This document shows, piece by piece, positions 1 through 10,253 of a stretch of DNA of 64,000 nucleotides. Both the position numbers and the translations under genes were made by a program. The stretch comes from DATLSM01 sp963722965 (GTDB lineage: Bacteria; Actinomycetota; Thermoleophilia; Solirubrobacterales; 70-9). Position 1 is the stretch's first letter, and each line of letters starts with the position of its first letter. The stretch covers positions 1 through 64,000 of the forward strand of contig CAVROX010000004.1 in NCBI GenBank assembly GCA_963722965.1, read 5' to 3'. The notes below the pieces were generated by a model. It saw only the letters and a program-made list of their open reading frames with translations. It had not been told where the DNA came from and searched no databases.

Positions 1-821
1 AACCTGGTGACCGGAACCGGCCCGGTGGTCGGCGAGGCGATTGCCGCACACCCCGGTGTGGACATGGTCTCCTTCACCGGCTCGACCAGGGCCGGGCAGC
101 GGGTCAGCGAGCTGGCCTCCGCAACGGTCAAGCGGTCGCGATGGAGCTGGGCGGAAGTCGGCCAACATGATCCTCGATGACGCCGACCTCGCCAGGCGGT
201 TCCCGACGGGGTCGGCAATGCTTCCTCAACTCCGGCCAGACCTGCGGCGCCCTGACCCGGATGCTGGTGCCGCGCGACGCGCTGGCCGAAGCCGAGGAGC
301 TCGCCGCCGAGACCGCCAGTCCTTCACCCCCGGCGACCCGTTCGAGGAGACGAGCCGCTGGGACCCTGGTCTCAGCGCCAGCGCGAGCGGGTGCGCGGCT
401 ACATCGCCAGGGGATCGAGGAGGGCGCAAAGCTGCTCACCGGGGGCGCCGAGCCGCCGGAGGGCTGGATCGCGGCTACTTCGTCCGCCCCGACCGTCTTC
501 TCCGAGGTGGGGACGGAGATGACGATCGCCCAGGAGGAGATCTTCGGGCCGGTGCTCGTGATCCAGCCCTACGACGGCGAGGAGGACGCGGTGCAGATAG
601 CCAATGACACCGTCTACGGGCTGGCCGGCGGGGTCTGGTCGGCTGACCCCGAGCGGGCGATCGCCCTCGCCCGGCGGATCCGGACCGGGCAGGTGGAGAT
701 CAACGGCGGCGCGTTTAACCCGCTGGCGCCCTTCGGCGGCTACAAGCAGTCAGGCCACGGGCGCGAGAACGGGCGGCTGGCGATCGAGGAGCTTTTGCAG
801 GTCAAGAGCCTGCAGCTTTAG
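1..821 (+). CDS. Aldehyde dehydrogenase, 3' part, frameshifted
   Basis: C-terminal two thirds of an NAD(P)-dependent aldehyde dehydrogenase, cut by the left edge. Frame 1 opens with a Rossmann segment (GVDMVSFTGSTRAGQ). After one shift come MELGG-like and KSANMILDDADLA, and after another FLNSGQTCGA, which carries the family's catalytic cysteine. The tail (EEIFGPVLVIQPY, NGGAFNPLAPFGGYKQSG) is typical. At least three indels break the frame between about 130 and 430, while both sides remain conserved, so sequence error is more likely than decay. The stop is 2 bp before the acyl-CoA dehydrogenase start, which suggests an oxidation operon. The substrate cannot be read from the sequence. Confidence 0.85.
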
Positions 822-823
822 CC

Positions 824-1979
824 GTGGATTTCGAACTCTCCGGCGAGCAGAGGCTGCTGCGGGACACGGTGCGCGAGTTCGCCCGGGCCGAGGTCGCGCC
901 GGTCGCGGAGGAGCTCGACCGGACCAAGTCCTTTCCCTACGAGATCGTCGGCCAAGCTCGGCGAGCTCGGGCTGATGGGGATCCCGTTCCCGCAGGAGTA
1001 CGGGGGCGGCGGGGGCGACACGCTCTCCTACGCGCTCGCGGTGGAGGAGCTGGCGCGGGTGGACTCCTCGGTTGCGATCACGATCGGCCGCGCACACCTC
1101 GCTCGGGACGATGCCGATCTACCTCTGGGGCAGCGAGGAGCAGAAGCCGAGTGGCTGCCGCGGCTGTGCAGCGGGCGAGCGGCTCGGCGGCGTTCGGGCT
1201 GACCGAGCCGGAGGCCGGATCGGACGCCGGCAACATGCGGACACGGCGGCGCTCGAGACGGCGAGTGGGTGATCAACGGCGCCAAGCAGTTCATCACCAA
1301 CGCCGGCACCGAGATCTCCGGCGTGCGTCGTCGATCACCGCCCGTGCACCGGCGGAGGCGAACGGCGCGGCAAGCGAGATCTCGAACATGATCGTCCCCA
1401 ACCGGGACGCCCGGCTACGAGGTCGGGCGGCCGTACCGCAAGATGGGCTGGAACGCCTCCGACACGCGGCCGCTGTCGTTCGCGACTGCCGCGTGCCGGA
1501 GGAGAACCTGCTCGGCCGCGCGCGGGGACGGGTTCAAGCAGTTCCTCCAGATCCTCGACAGCGGCCGGATCGGGGTCGCGGCGATGGGCGTCGGCCTGGC
1601 CCAGGGGGCGCTCGACGAGGCGCTCGCCTACGCCAAGGAGCGCCGCGCGTTCGGCCAGCCGATCGCGAAGTTCCAGGCGATCCAGGCCAAGCTCGCCGAC
1701 ATGTCCGACCGAGATCGAGGCCGCCCGGCTGCTCGCCTACGAGCCGCGATCTGAGAAGGACGCGGGCGGCAGTTCACCCTCACCGCCGCCCAGGCGAAGC
1801 TGATGACCGGCCGCCTCGCGGTCAGGGCCGCCGAGGAGGCGGTCCAGATCCACGGCGGCTACGGCTATATCGAGGAGTACCCGGTCTGCCGCTTCTACCG
1901 CGACGCGAAGATCCTCACGATCGGCGAGGGCACCGACGAGGTGCAGCAGATGGTGATCGCCCGCCAGCTCGGCTGCTAG
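824..1979 (+). CDS. Acyl-CoA dehydrogenase, frameshifted
   Basis: FAD-dependent acyl-CoA dehydrogenase of about 385 residues once frames are joined. It starts at GTG 824 (MDFELSGEQRLLRDTVREFA). Family segments lie in successive frames: GIPFPQEYGGGGGDTLSYA near 980, FGLTEPEAGSDAGN near 1195, GRIGVAAMGVGLAQGALDEA near 1570, and the C-terminal HGGYGYIEEYPVCRFYRDAK / IGEGTDEVQQMVIARQL near 1850-1975. The Glu in GYIEEYPV fits the catalytic base. At least five indels occur in 1.15 kb. It follows the aldehyde dehydrogenase directly and converges on dipZ. Confidence 0.88.
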
Positions 1980-2009
1980 CGCCCAGCCCCCCACCCAGAG
2001 CGCGCTCAG

Positions 2010-3781
2010 CTAGCCGAAGGTGAAGGCGTAACCGGTGATGCCCGCTTCGGGCAGCAGGGTGAGGCGGTGGTGGGCGACCCGGGGAAGGTCGACGAGTTCA
2101 TAAAGGCGCTGGGCTCTGACCGTGAGGAAGCCGTTGTGTACGTCGGCACCGGCCAGGCGGTTTGGGATCGGCCGCCCGTCCAACAGCACCCGCATCCGGT
2201 GACTACGTGCGGGCGAACCGAGGACCAGGTACACCCGCCGGGCGCCGAAGTTGAGTTCAAGCGAGCCTCCCTCGGCGGTCGCCGAGTGCAGGCCGATGCG
2301 CCAGCGCCCGCGATAGGCGAATTCGTTGGCGGCCGGCGGGGGAGCGCCGTGGAAGTCCTGCAGGCCGGGTTGGAGGATGGGGTTGGTGAAGCGTTCTGCC
2401 CGCGCGGGTCCGAGGTAGGTCTCGGGGGTGCTCACCCCGGCGGAGGGTGCGACCGCGTGAATCCGCGGCTCGCGGGCAAAGACCGGGTGACCGGCTTCGG
2501 CGAGGAGCTCGCGGATCACCTGTTCTTTCTTGCCGTAGGAGCCCTCACCGAAATCGGCGTAGCGAACGTCGCCCTTGGCGTCGATGAAGTACTCCGCCGG
2601 CCAGTACTCGTTGCCGTATGCGTCCCAGGTCCCGTATTCGTTGTCCTGGACGACGGGGTAGTGCAGGCCGTTGCGCTGGATCGCTTCGGCGACGTTGCTT
2701 GCCTCGTGCTCGAAGGGGAACTCGGGCGTGTGGACGCCGACGATCGTCAGCCCGTCTGAGCGGTAGCGTTCATCCCACGCCTTCAGGTAGGGCAGGGTGC
2801 GCAGGCAGTTGATGCAGCTGTAGGTCCAGAAGTCGACCAAGCACCACCCGGCCGCGCAGGCCCGCGCATCGTCAGCGGCCGGCCACCCGGGGTGTTGAAC
2901 CAGCGCTCGGTGTCGGTGAATTCGGGTGCCTTGCCGAGGTCGGGCAGGTGAATGTGACCGCTCGGCCGCGCCGCGGGCTGGGGCGTGTTCGCCGCCCTGC
3001 CGCCGACCCCGTGGGCTGCTTCACCGCGGACTTCTTCAAGCGCCCGGCGCGCCGCGGCGGTGCTCTCGAGGCTGTGGGTGGGGTTGACCAGGAAACCGGG
3101 CAGGTCGCTGGCGATCGCGTCCTGGAAGCGCATGTCGTAGTTCTCAACCATCGCCAGGGCGACGAGGACCATCAGCGCCCCCATCGCCACCTGCAGGCCG
3201 GAGCCGCGCCGGCGCAGCGGCGCGAGGACGCGGCGCCCGCCCAACATCAGCAGGTAGAGGACAAGGGCGGAGCCGATCCCGTAGCTGAGGGCAACCGCGA
3301 GGCGACCCGCGGTGAAGGTCTGCGAGGCGGAGACGGTGATCACCCCGGCGAGGATCGGGCCAGCGCAGGGAGCGTAGATGAGCCCGAGGCTGGCGCCCAC
3401 CGCCGTCCCAGACCAGAACCCCTCACCGCCCCGCAGGACTCCGAAACGGCTTGCGAAGCGGCTCATCGTCGCCTCGATCCGGGCGGCGAGCGGGGCGATC
3501 ATCAAGCTGACTCCAAAGATGAGGAGCACCGCGATCGCCAGCTTGCGCAGCAGATCGTCGGGCAACCCCAGAGCCGCGATCACGTAGACGAGGGCGACGG
3601 TGGCAAAAGTGAAGGAGAGCGCCAGCCCGGTGAGGATGCCGAGCGGGCGGCGGCGGCCGCCGGTGGCGCCGGCGGAGAGGGCAAGCGGCAGCACCGGCAG
3701 CACGCAGGGCGAGAGCGCCGTGGCCGCGCCGGCGAGGAAGCCGAATGCCATCAGCAAAACCATCGACTCAAACTTTCCCAC
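2010..3781 (-). CDS. dipZ: DipZ-type fusion: CcdA membrane domain plus thioredoxin-like domain
   Basis: Membrane thiol-disulfide protein moving reducing power to extracytoplasmic targets. The N-terminal part (3781 to about 2870) is CcdA: several membrane helices with the two conserved cysteines in ALSPCVLPVLP and YAPCAGPILAG. A linker leads to a TlpA-like domain with active site FWTYSCINC, followed by a beta-rich C-terminal domain ending FTFG, as in mycobacterial DipZ. The two halves sit in different frames. The junction near 2840-2870 reads correctly if one G and one T are removed, so the gene is probably intact in the organism. About 590 residues. It lies 18 bp downstream of the PRC-barrel gene. 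Confidence 0.87.
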
Positions 3782-3798
3782 TTCTCACTTAGGGGAAG

Positions 3799-4230
3799 CT
3801 AACGGCGGGCGGGGGAACCTGGCAGCGGTCGGGAGGTGACCGCGCCGTGCGCACGGTCACAGACCTCGGCGGCGCGGCCGACCCGCTCGCCGATCCCGTA
3901 GTGGGCGCTGATCGCCAGCTCGTGCTCGCGCAGCAGCGGACGGGAGGGGTCAACGACGGGGGCGCTTCCGATCGTCTCCCGCCGCTGCGCGACCCAGACC
4001 CGGCCAGCCGCGCCGGCGCACTCGCCCAACGGAATCGCCACCAGCCTGATCCGGCGCCGGCCGATGGCGGCGATCAGCCAGGTGGGGAGCCCGCTGGCGG
4101 CGTCGGCAAAGAAACCGTGGACCCGACCAACCGCACCTCCGTCGATCTCATCGACCTCATAGCCGGTCCATCCGATCGCCTCCTCAAGCGAGAGGGATGG
4201 GGTGGTCCTGGAGGCGGGGGCCTCAGCCAT
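3799..4230 (-). CDS. PRC-barrel domain protein
   Basis: Small protein (143 residues from ATG 4230) with a PRC-barrel-like core: SLEEAIGWTGYEVDEIDGGAVGRVHGFF followed, in pieces, by a TWLIAAIGRRRIRLVAIPL strand region. Such domains bind partner proteins or RNA; no specific role can be assigned. I chose ATG 4230 over the longer start at 4254 because it overlaps the reconstructed meaB stop in the string ATGGCTGA, a sign of translational coupling. It ends 18 bp before dipZ, so meaB, this gene and dipZ probably form one transcript. Confidence 0.6.
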   Translation of the reverse strand: MAEAPASRTTPSLSLEEAIGWTGYEVDEIDGGAVGRVHGFFADAASGLPTWLIAAIGRRRIRLVAIPLGECAGAAGRVWVAQRRETIGSAPVVDPSRPLLREHELAISAHYGIGERVGRAAEVCDRAHGAVTSRPLPGSPARR

Positions 4231-5186
4231 CGGTCTGGGACTCAAGCAGCTCACCCGCGGCGCTCGCCGGATCGAGCTCGCGGCGCACCACCCGCTCCAG
4301 CAGGGTCTGCGGTTTCGGGGTCATCGGCGACGGTCGCCTCAAGACGCCGGCGCATTCGCGAGGCGGCGATCCCCAGCACCTCGCTGCGCAGGTTGCGGGC
4401 GCGGCGCTCCTCCAGGGTCCCCGCCGCCTCGATATGGGCGCGGTGCTGATCGATCCTTGCCGCCAGCTCCTTGGCGCCCTCGCCCCTTACCGCCTCCGTG
4501 CGCAGGATCGGCACCCGCCAGCTGCCGGGGTCGTGGGAGAGGGCGAGCACGCCGCGCACCTCTCGCACCATCGTTTCGGTCATCGGGTGGTCGGCCTTGT
4601 TGACGACGATGATGTCGGGGATCTCCATCACCCCCGCCTTTAAGGCCTGGATCGAGTCGCCGGAGCCGGGCATCAGCACCAGCACGATCGTGTCGGCGTG
4701 ATCGACGATGTCGATCTCCGCCTGACCGACGCCGACGGTCTCGATCAGCACGTCGTCCTTGCCGGCCGCGTCCATCACCAGCGCCACCTGCAGGGCCGCC
4801 TCCGAGAGGCCGCCAAGCGCGCCGCGCGAGGCCATCGAGCGAATGAAGACACCGGGGTCGAGGAAGTGCTCGGCGAGGCGGATCCGGTCGCCGAGCAGGG
4901 CGCCGCGGGTGAAGGGGCTGGAGGGGTCGATCGAGAGCACCGCCACGAGGCGCTCGACCCGCCGCAGCTCAGCCGTCAAGGCGCCGATCAGGGTGCTCTT
5001 GCCGACCCCCGGCGGACCGGTGAAACCGATTATCCGCGCCGCGCCGGTGCGCGGATACACCTCGCGGACCAGATCCCAGCCGGCCGGATCATCGGACTCG
5101 ATCAGGGTGATCGCCCGGGCCAGCGCCCGCTTATCACCGGCCAAAAGCCGCTCGGCCAGCGAGGCGGTTTTTGCCGCGTCAGGCAT
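4223..5186 (-). CDS. meaB: MeaB/ArgK-family G3E GTPase
   Basis: GTPase chaperone that protects and reloads methylmalonyl-CoA mutase. Walker A is GPPGVGKST (about residue 57), followed by VLSIDPSSPFTRGALLGDR, the ETVGVGQAEID switch and the NKAD guanine motif. The uninterrupted frame ends at 4251 in an unnatural tail. Removing one C from a CCCC run near 4312-4315 (minus strand GACCCCGAAA) gives QTLLERVVRRELDP and a stop at 4223, a normal MeaB end. The mutase is not in the window. Divergent from the acyltransferase gene at 5216. Confidence 0.9.
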
Positions 5187-5215
5187 CGATCTCGCAGTCT
5201 AGAGTCCGGCGCGCC

Positions 5216-5869
5216 ATGCGCCGGCTCCGCTTCCTCGCCGCCAACGGGATGCTCAACAGCCGCTACGGGCGGCTTTTGTGGCGCTACCTGTGGCGCCGCC
5301 TCCTAACCCGGGCCGGGCGGCGCTGGCGGACCTCCGGGATGCTCTTCCTCGGCCGCCGGCTCGAACTGCAGATCGGCCGCGGCGGGGAGATCCGCTTCGG
5401 GCGCTTCGTCTGGATCGGTGACGGATCAAAGATCCGCTGTCACGAGGGCGTGGTCGAGCTCGGCGACAAGACCGTGATCGGTCAGGAGTGCACGATCTCC
5501 GCCTACCAGCGGGTGCGGATCGGCCAGCAGTGCGTGATCGCCGATCGGGCGATGTTCATCGACTTCGACCACGGTGTGGTCGAGGTGGAGCGACCGATCC
5601 GCCGCCAGGGCATCTACAAGCGCGACGTCGAGGTCGGCTCAAACGTCTGGGTCGGCTACGGAGCATGCATCCTGCGCGGGGTCAGGGTCGGCGACAACTC
5701 GATCATCGGCACCAATGCGGTGGTGACCAAAGACGTCCCCGCCAACGCGGTCGTCGCCGGCGTGCCCGCTCGCGTGGTCCGCATGCGCCGGGCGCCGGCG
5801 GAAATGCGCTGGCCAAATCCAGTCGAGCCCGACCCTGGCGCGGCGAGCACCCTTCCCCAGCCCGACTGA
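5216..5869 (+). CDS. Left-handed beta-helix (hexapeptide repeat) acyltransferase
   Basis: Acyl/acetyltransferase of the maltose O-acetyltransferase-like group, 217 residues from ATG 5216. Hexapeptide repeats run from about residue 50 (IGRGGEIRFGRFVWIGDGSK) to the end, with the typical exit IGTNAVVTKDVPANAVVAGVPARVV. A basic N-terminal helix precedes them. It converges on the GT4-GH57-methyltransferase operon. A similar acyltransferase (Rv3034c) sits with the equivalent genes in mycobacteria, so it may acylate the same polysaccharide. That role is inference. Confidence 0.82.
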   Translation: MRRLRFLAANGMLNSRYGRLLWRYLWRRLLTRAGRRWRTSGMLFLGRRLELQIGRGGEIRFGRFVWIGDGSKIRCHEGVVELGDKTVIGQECTISAYQRVRIGQQCVIADRAMFIDFDHGVVEVERPIRRQGIYKRDVEVGSNVWVGYGACILRGVRVGDNSIIGTNAVVTKDVPANAVVAGVPARVVRMRRAPAEMRWPNPVEPDPGAASTLPQPD

Positions 5870-5917
5870 CCGCCTGCTCCGATTCGGTGGAGCCAAGGAA
5901 GGGGCGGGCAAACCCGC

Positions 5918-7111
5918 TCAGGCGGGACTCGGGTTGGCGGCCAGCTCAGCGTAGAGGGCAGCTGTCTGCTCGGCCACGTCGGCCCAGTCAAAGCGGCGCA
6001 GGTGCTCGTAGGCTTCGGCCACCAGGCGACGGCCGAGCTGATCGTCAGAGAGGACGCGGATCGCGACCTCGGCGAGGGCGTCGGGGTCGTGAGCGCGAAA
6101 GCGCAGTCCGGCCTCCTCGTGGGGGACAACCTCGCGCAGCCCGCCGGTGTCGGCGACGATGCACGGGCAGCCGCAGGCCATCGCCTCCAGCGCGACGAGG
6201 CCAAAGGGCTCATAGATCGACGGCACAACGGTGAGGTCGGCGATCCGGTAGAGCGAGTGCAGGACATCGTCGCCGATCCAACCGAGGAAGGTGCCGTGCT
6301 CCATCAGCCCGAGCTCCCCGGCCTGGCGGTGCAGCTCCTGCTCGTGGGTGCCGGAGCCGGCGACGAGGAAGCGCGTGCCCGGCACCCGTTCGATTAGGGC
6401 GGGCATCGCCTCCAGCGCCAGCTGGAAACCCTTCTCATAGACAAGGCGGCCGATCAGCAAGACCAGCTTCTGTTGTGGGGTGGCGAACTCGGCGCGCAGG
6501 CGGGTCAGCTCGTCGGGGTCCTGTGGCTGGAGGTCCTCGGGGTCGATCCCGTTGGGGATCACGCTCACCCGCTCCTCCTCGACGCCGAAGATGTCGGCGA
6601 TCTGCTCGCGCATGTAGTGAGAGCAGGCGATCACCCGGTCTGAGCGATTGGTTATCCAGCGCTCCACCCCGTGGATGTAGCTCTGCGGGTGCTTGTCGAC
6701 CCAGCCCTGGTGGCGGCCGTGCTCGGTGGCGTGAATCGTCGTCACCAGCGGCGCAGCGAAGCGCTTGGCGAGGTGATCGCAGGCGTTGGCGACGAGCCAG
6801 TCGTGGCCGTGGACGAGGTCAAACTGAAAGCGATCACCGAGCTCGACCCCGGCGGCCAGCATGTCGGAGTTCATCCGCTCCACCCAGGCGACGAACTCGC
6901 CGAGGTCGGTGGGGCGCTTTGGCTCGCGGATCCGATGAACCCAGACGCCGCCGGGGCGCTCCTCGGCCGGCGACTCCTCCCCGCCGCGGCTCAGGACGTG
7001 GACCTCGACCTCGCGTTCGACCAGCGCCTCGGAGAGCTTGCGCACGTGGCGGGCGAGCCCGCCCTCGATCAGCGGCGGGTACTCCCAAGACAGTATGAGG
7101 ACGCGGGTCAC
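5918..7111 (-). CDS. GT4-family glycosyltransferase, alpha-glucan type
   Basis: Retaining glycosyltransferase with two Rossmann domains, 397 residues. It starts MTRVLILSWEYPP, has the acceptor-side loop EGGLARHVRKL, then VIPNGIDPEDL, GRLVYEKGFQLALEAM and the nucleotide-sugar E-x7-E motif EPFGLVALEAMACG. Its start overlaps the stop of the GH57 gene by 4 bp (7108-7111), so the glucan-elongating and branching enzymes are translationally coupled. It resembles mycobacterial Rv3032-type alpha-1,4-glucosyltransferases and bacterial glycogen synthases. Donor and acceptor are not proven by sequence. Confidence 0.88.
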   Translation of the reverse strand: MTRVLILSWEYPPLIEGGLARHVRKLSEALVEREVEVHVLSRGGEESPAEERPGGVWVHRIREPKRPTDLGEFVAWVERMNSDMLAAGVELGDRFQFDLVHGHDWLVANACDHLAKRFAAPLVTTIHATEHGRHQGWVDKHPQSYIHGVERWITNRSDRVIACSHYMREQIADIFGVEEERVSVIPNGIDPEDLQPQDPDELTRLRAEFATPQQKLVLLIGRLVYEKGFQLALEAMPALIERVPGTRFLVAGSGTHEQELHRQAGELGLMEHGTFLGWIGDDVLHSLYRIADLTVVPSIYEPFGLVALEAMACGCPCIVADTGGLREVVPHEEAGLRFRAHDPDALAEVAIRVLSDDQLGRRLVAEAYEHLRRFDWADVAEQTAALYAELAANPSPA

Positions 7112-8517
7112 GGCTGAAGGAGCGGGGAGAGGCTCAGGTCCGGGGCGAGGGCGCGCATGCGCGGGTCGGTGAAGGCGGGGGAGTCTATGGCCTGCAGGGC
7201 GGCCTCCGCGTGAAAGGTCGCGCGGTCAAAGGCATAGTCACCGGCCTGACCGCGTCGATCCAAAAAGGCCCAATCGCTGGCCTGGACGGCGAGCAGCTCG
7301 CGCGCGGCGCGATGCGCGGCCGCCCCACCCAGCCCCTTTGAGAGTGCCCGCAACAGCCGCAGCTCAAGCCGCCGCGCGCCCCAGGCGAGGTCGGCGACCG
7401 GCGGCGAGTCCCAGGTGCGGAGGTCCTTGCCCTCCCCCAGCTGGAGGCGCGGAGCGAACGCTCGGCAGGCTCGTGCTCGGCCAGCGCCCGCGGGACGGTG
7501 AGCAGGCGCACCCCCGCCGCCGCGGCGCCCGCCAGCACCTCACCGAGCCAGACCGGCCCCTCTGACCACCAGTGCCCGATCAGCTCGGTATCGATCGCAA
7601 AGACGACCAGCCCGCGCCGACCGCTGGCCCCCGCGAAGGCCGCCAGCCGGGCACCGATCGCGGTGAGGAACTCGCCGGCCTGGCCGGCGCGCGGCGGCCT
7701 GCGCGGCTGCCGGGTCATAGGCCCCGCCGCCGACCTTCCAGATCCGGACCCCGCGCAGCGATTTGCCGGCGAACTGGGCGTGGGCGGGGTCGGCGGGGTA
7801 GCCGTCAAGGGACCAAAGCCAGCCGATCGCCTCCCAGTCGATCGGCAGCGCCACCGGCCCGGCGTCGGTCGCGATCGGCGCCAGCGCCGCCAACGGCCCC
7901 TCGTGAGCGCTTTGGTCCACGCAAAACCAGCCCACCCCCGCCTCCGCCAGCGCCCACTCCAACCCCGGCGCGTAGGCGCACTCGGGCAGCCAGAATCCTC
8001 CCTGCCAACCAAAGCGGCGCCGGTGCGATCTGATCCCGGCGTCGAGCTGTAAGCGCAGCCCCTGCCTGCTCGCCAGCATCGGCAACACCGCGTGGCTTGC
8101 GGCTGAGGCCGCCAGCGCGACCCGCCCGGCTCGCTCTGCCTCGCGAAACAGCGCCAGCGGGTCCCCGCCGGCGCGGTCCAGGGCAGCAAGGGCGCGCCGG
8201 TAGCGATCGTGCTCTGCCTCACATGCCGCCCGGCACTCCGCCGGCACCTGCCGCGCATCGGCCTCAGCGGCACCGAGTCGCCACTTGATCAAGAACCTGC
8301 GCAGCCGCTCCTGCGTAGCGCTGTCCTCCAGCTGATCCGCGAGCACCGGGGTGACCGTCATCGTCAGCTCCCGCGCCACCTCCAGCACCGGCAAATAGGA
8401 GCGGATCACCGCATCAAATAGCCACTCCTCGCCGAACGGATAGGTCCCAAACCCCTCCACGTAGGGCATGTGGGAATGCAGGACGATCGCCAGATCGCCG
8501 ACGCTCTGCTCAGGCAT
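7108..8517 (-). CDS. GH57 1,4-alpha-glucan branching enzyme-like protein, frameshifted
   Basis: Family 57 glycoside hydrolase with DUF1957-type C-terminal part, about 470 residues after joining three frames. The start MPEQSVGDLAIVLHSHMPYVE is typical. The nucleophile motif GGFWLPECAYAPG lies near residue 175 and the acid motif FAIDTELIGHWW near residue 330, in another frame. Frameshifts occur near 7690 and 7440. Introduces alpha-1,6 branches into alpha-glucans in characterised relatives. The start overlaps the methyltransferase stop by 8 bp (ATGCCTGA) and the end overlaps the GT4 start, so three genes are tightly packed. Confidence 0.87.
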
Positions 8518-9270
8518 GGCAGAGGGCCAGGAAATCCAGCGCCGCGTCGAGGTTCCCCTCCCTTAAGACGAAGTCCGAGCTGGAGATGGCGGGAGTGAAC
8601 CGATCATAGAAGGGCTTCGTCAACCGCAGCGCTCGGTGGACGGAGTCCCAGCCAAGCCCGATCGCGACTTCGTGCGCCCGCAGCTTGCGCGCATGGAAGA
8701 GACCGAGGATCTGCACCCGCGGGAAGTGGGCCTCACACAGCTGGCGGAACTCGGCGGCGCGGTACTCGCGCAGATGCCATGGGTTATCTGACTTCGCGGC
8801 CCCGGGTGGTGCCAGCCTCAGCAGGTTCGGCGTCGAGATGTAGGCGAGGCCCCCGGGCGCGAGCAGCGACTTGAAGTGCCCCAGAATTGCCCCGGCGTCC
8901 TGCACGTGCTCAATCGTCTGCAAGAAGACGATCGCGTCGCAGGGCTCTGCGAAGCTCTCGATCAGGTCGCGCTCAAAGCGCAGGTTGGGCCCAGATAGCG
9001 CAACCGCGCGTGCTCGTGGGCCTCGGGGTTGGCGTCGACGCCGACAACGCTCGCCGCAGCGCCGGCCAAGAGGTTGGTGCCGTAGCCCTCACCGCAGGCC
9101 ATGTCGATCACGCGAAGGCCGCCGACCCGGGCCGCGATCCACTCATAGACGAGGAGATGGCGGCGGTACCAGTAGTTCTCCTCGGGCAGATCGGGAAGCG
9201 TCCGCTCCCCGGTCAACGGCAGCGGCGGCACCCCCGCTGGCTGGTTGAGCTGGCGGTACTCCTGAGCCAT
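8510..9270 (-). CDS. SAM-dependent methyltransferase, frameshifted
   Basis: Class I methyltransferase of about 253 residues. ATG 9270 gives MAQEYRQLNQPAG, then LTGERTLPDLPEENYWYRRH, the SAM motif VIDMACGEGYGTNLLAG and VVGVDANPEAHEHAR. A frameshift near 8990 separates this from the distal half (LQTIEHVQDAGAILGHFKSLL, YISTPNLLRLAPPG). It overlaps the GH57 gene by 8 bp. Its place upstream of GH57 and GT4 matches mycobacterial Rv3030, which methylates glucose units of methylglucose lipopolysaccharide. That specific role is inference from synteny. Confidence 0.8.
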
Positions 9271-9335
9271 AGTGCGGACGCTATTGGTGCTCTGCGCGCC
9301 GTGCATTGCGCCCTTGTGCGTAGAGTTGGCGCTCC

Positions 9336-10253
9336 GTGCCAGCCTCCCCAACCGCGACGCCGGAGCACATCAAGGACGTCAACACCCGCTACCACGACGC
9401 GGCGGCCTCAGACTATGACGCCAAGTGGGGGATCGACTTCGGCGTGACCGGCCAAGAGCAGGTGCACGGAAAGCTCCTCAAGGCTCTCGGCCAAGCGCCG
9501 GGCCGACGCTTTGGCGATGCCTTGGAGATCGGCTCGGGAACCGGGTACTTCTCGCTCAACTTGCTCCAGTTAGGGGTGATCGAGCGGCTGACCGCCACCG
9601 ATATCTCCCTGGGAATGCTGAAGCGGCTCTCCGCCACCGCCGACTCGCTGGGCTTGGAAATCGAGACCGTGGCTAGCGACGCCGAGCACCTCCCCTTTGC
9701 GGGGGAGAGCTTTGACCTCCTCTTCGGGCACGCGGTCCTGCATCACATCCCAGACCTCGGGCGGGCCTTCGCTGAGTTCCGCCGCGTGCTGCGACCCGGC
9801 GGCGCGATCGCCTTCGCCGGGGAGCCCTCACGCTACGGCGATCGCCTTGCCTCCCTGCCAAAGCGAGCCGGGCTGATCATCGCCCCCCTCTGGCGCGAGC
9901 TGGTGCGGGCCCGGCCGCGCAGCGTGCCCGAGGCCGAGCTCTCCTGCGGCCACGCGCTGGAGGGAGAGGTCGACGTCCACGCCTTCGCGCCGGCTGACCT
10001 GCGGCGCCTCCTGGGCGAGGCCGGCTTTGAGCAGCCGCGCGTCGGTGGCGAGGAGCTGCTCGCCAACGCCTGGGGCTGGGGCCTGCGCACCGTCGAGTCC
10101 ACCGCCGAGCCCGATTCGGTCCCCTGGGGCTGGCGCAGCTTTGCCTTCCGCAGCTACATCGCCCTGCAGAAGGTCGACACCCGCCTGCTTGAGCCCCACC
10201 TCCCCGCCGAGCTCTTCTACAACCTGATCCTCTCCGCCCGCAAGCCGAGCTAG
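9336..10253 (+). CDS. SAM-dependent methyltransferase
   Basis: Class I methyltransferase of 305 residues starting at GTG 9336. SAM-binding motif ALEIGSGTGYFSLNLLQLG lies near residue 64, followed by TDISLGMLKRLSA and VASDAEHLPFAGESFDLLFG, then the post-motif FRRVLRPGGAIAFAGEPSRY. The C-terminal 100 residues are less typical and may select the substrate. Divergent from the methyltransferase-GH57-GT4 operon with a 65-bp gap, so a role in the same glycan pathway is possible. It converges with the cyclase gene (4-bp overlap at 10250-10253). Confidence 0.82.
   Translation: MPASPTATPEHIKDVNTRYHDAAASDYDAKWGIDFGVTGQEQVHGKLLKALGQAPGRRFGDALEIGSGTGYFSLNLLQLGVIERLTATDISLGMLKRLSATADSLGLEIETVASDAEHLPFAGESFDLLFGHAVLHHIPDLGRAFAEFRRVLRPGGAIAFAGEPSRYGDRLASLPKRAGLIIAPLWRELVRARPRSVPEAELSCGHALEGEVDVHAFAPADLRRLLGEAGFEQPRVGGEELLANAWGWGLRTVESTAEPDSVPWGWRSFAFRSYIALQKVDTRLLEPHLPAELFYNLILSARKPS

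Noticed and set aside
1..1979. True pseudogenes of aldehyde and acyl-CoA dehydrogenases
   Set aside because: Conserved catalytic motifs remain on both sides of each indel and similar errors hit essential-type genes elsewhere in the window, so sequencing error is the simpler explanation.
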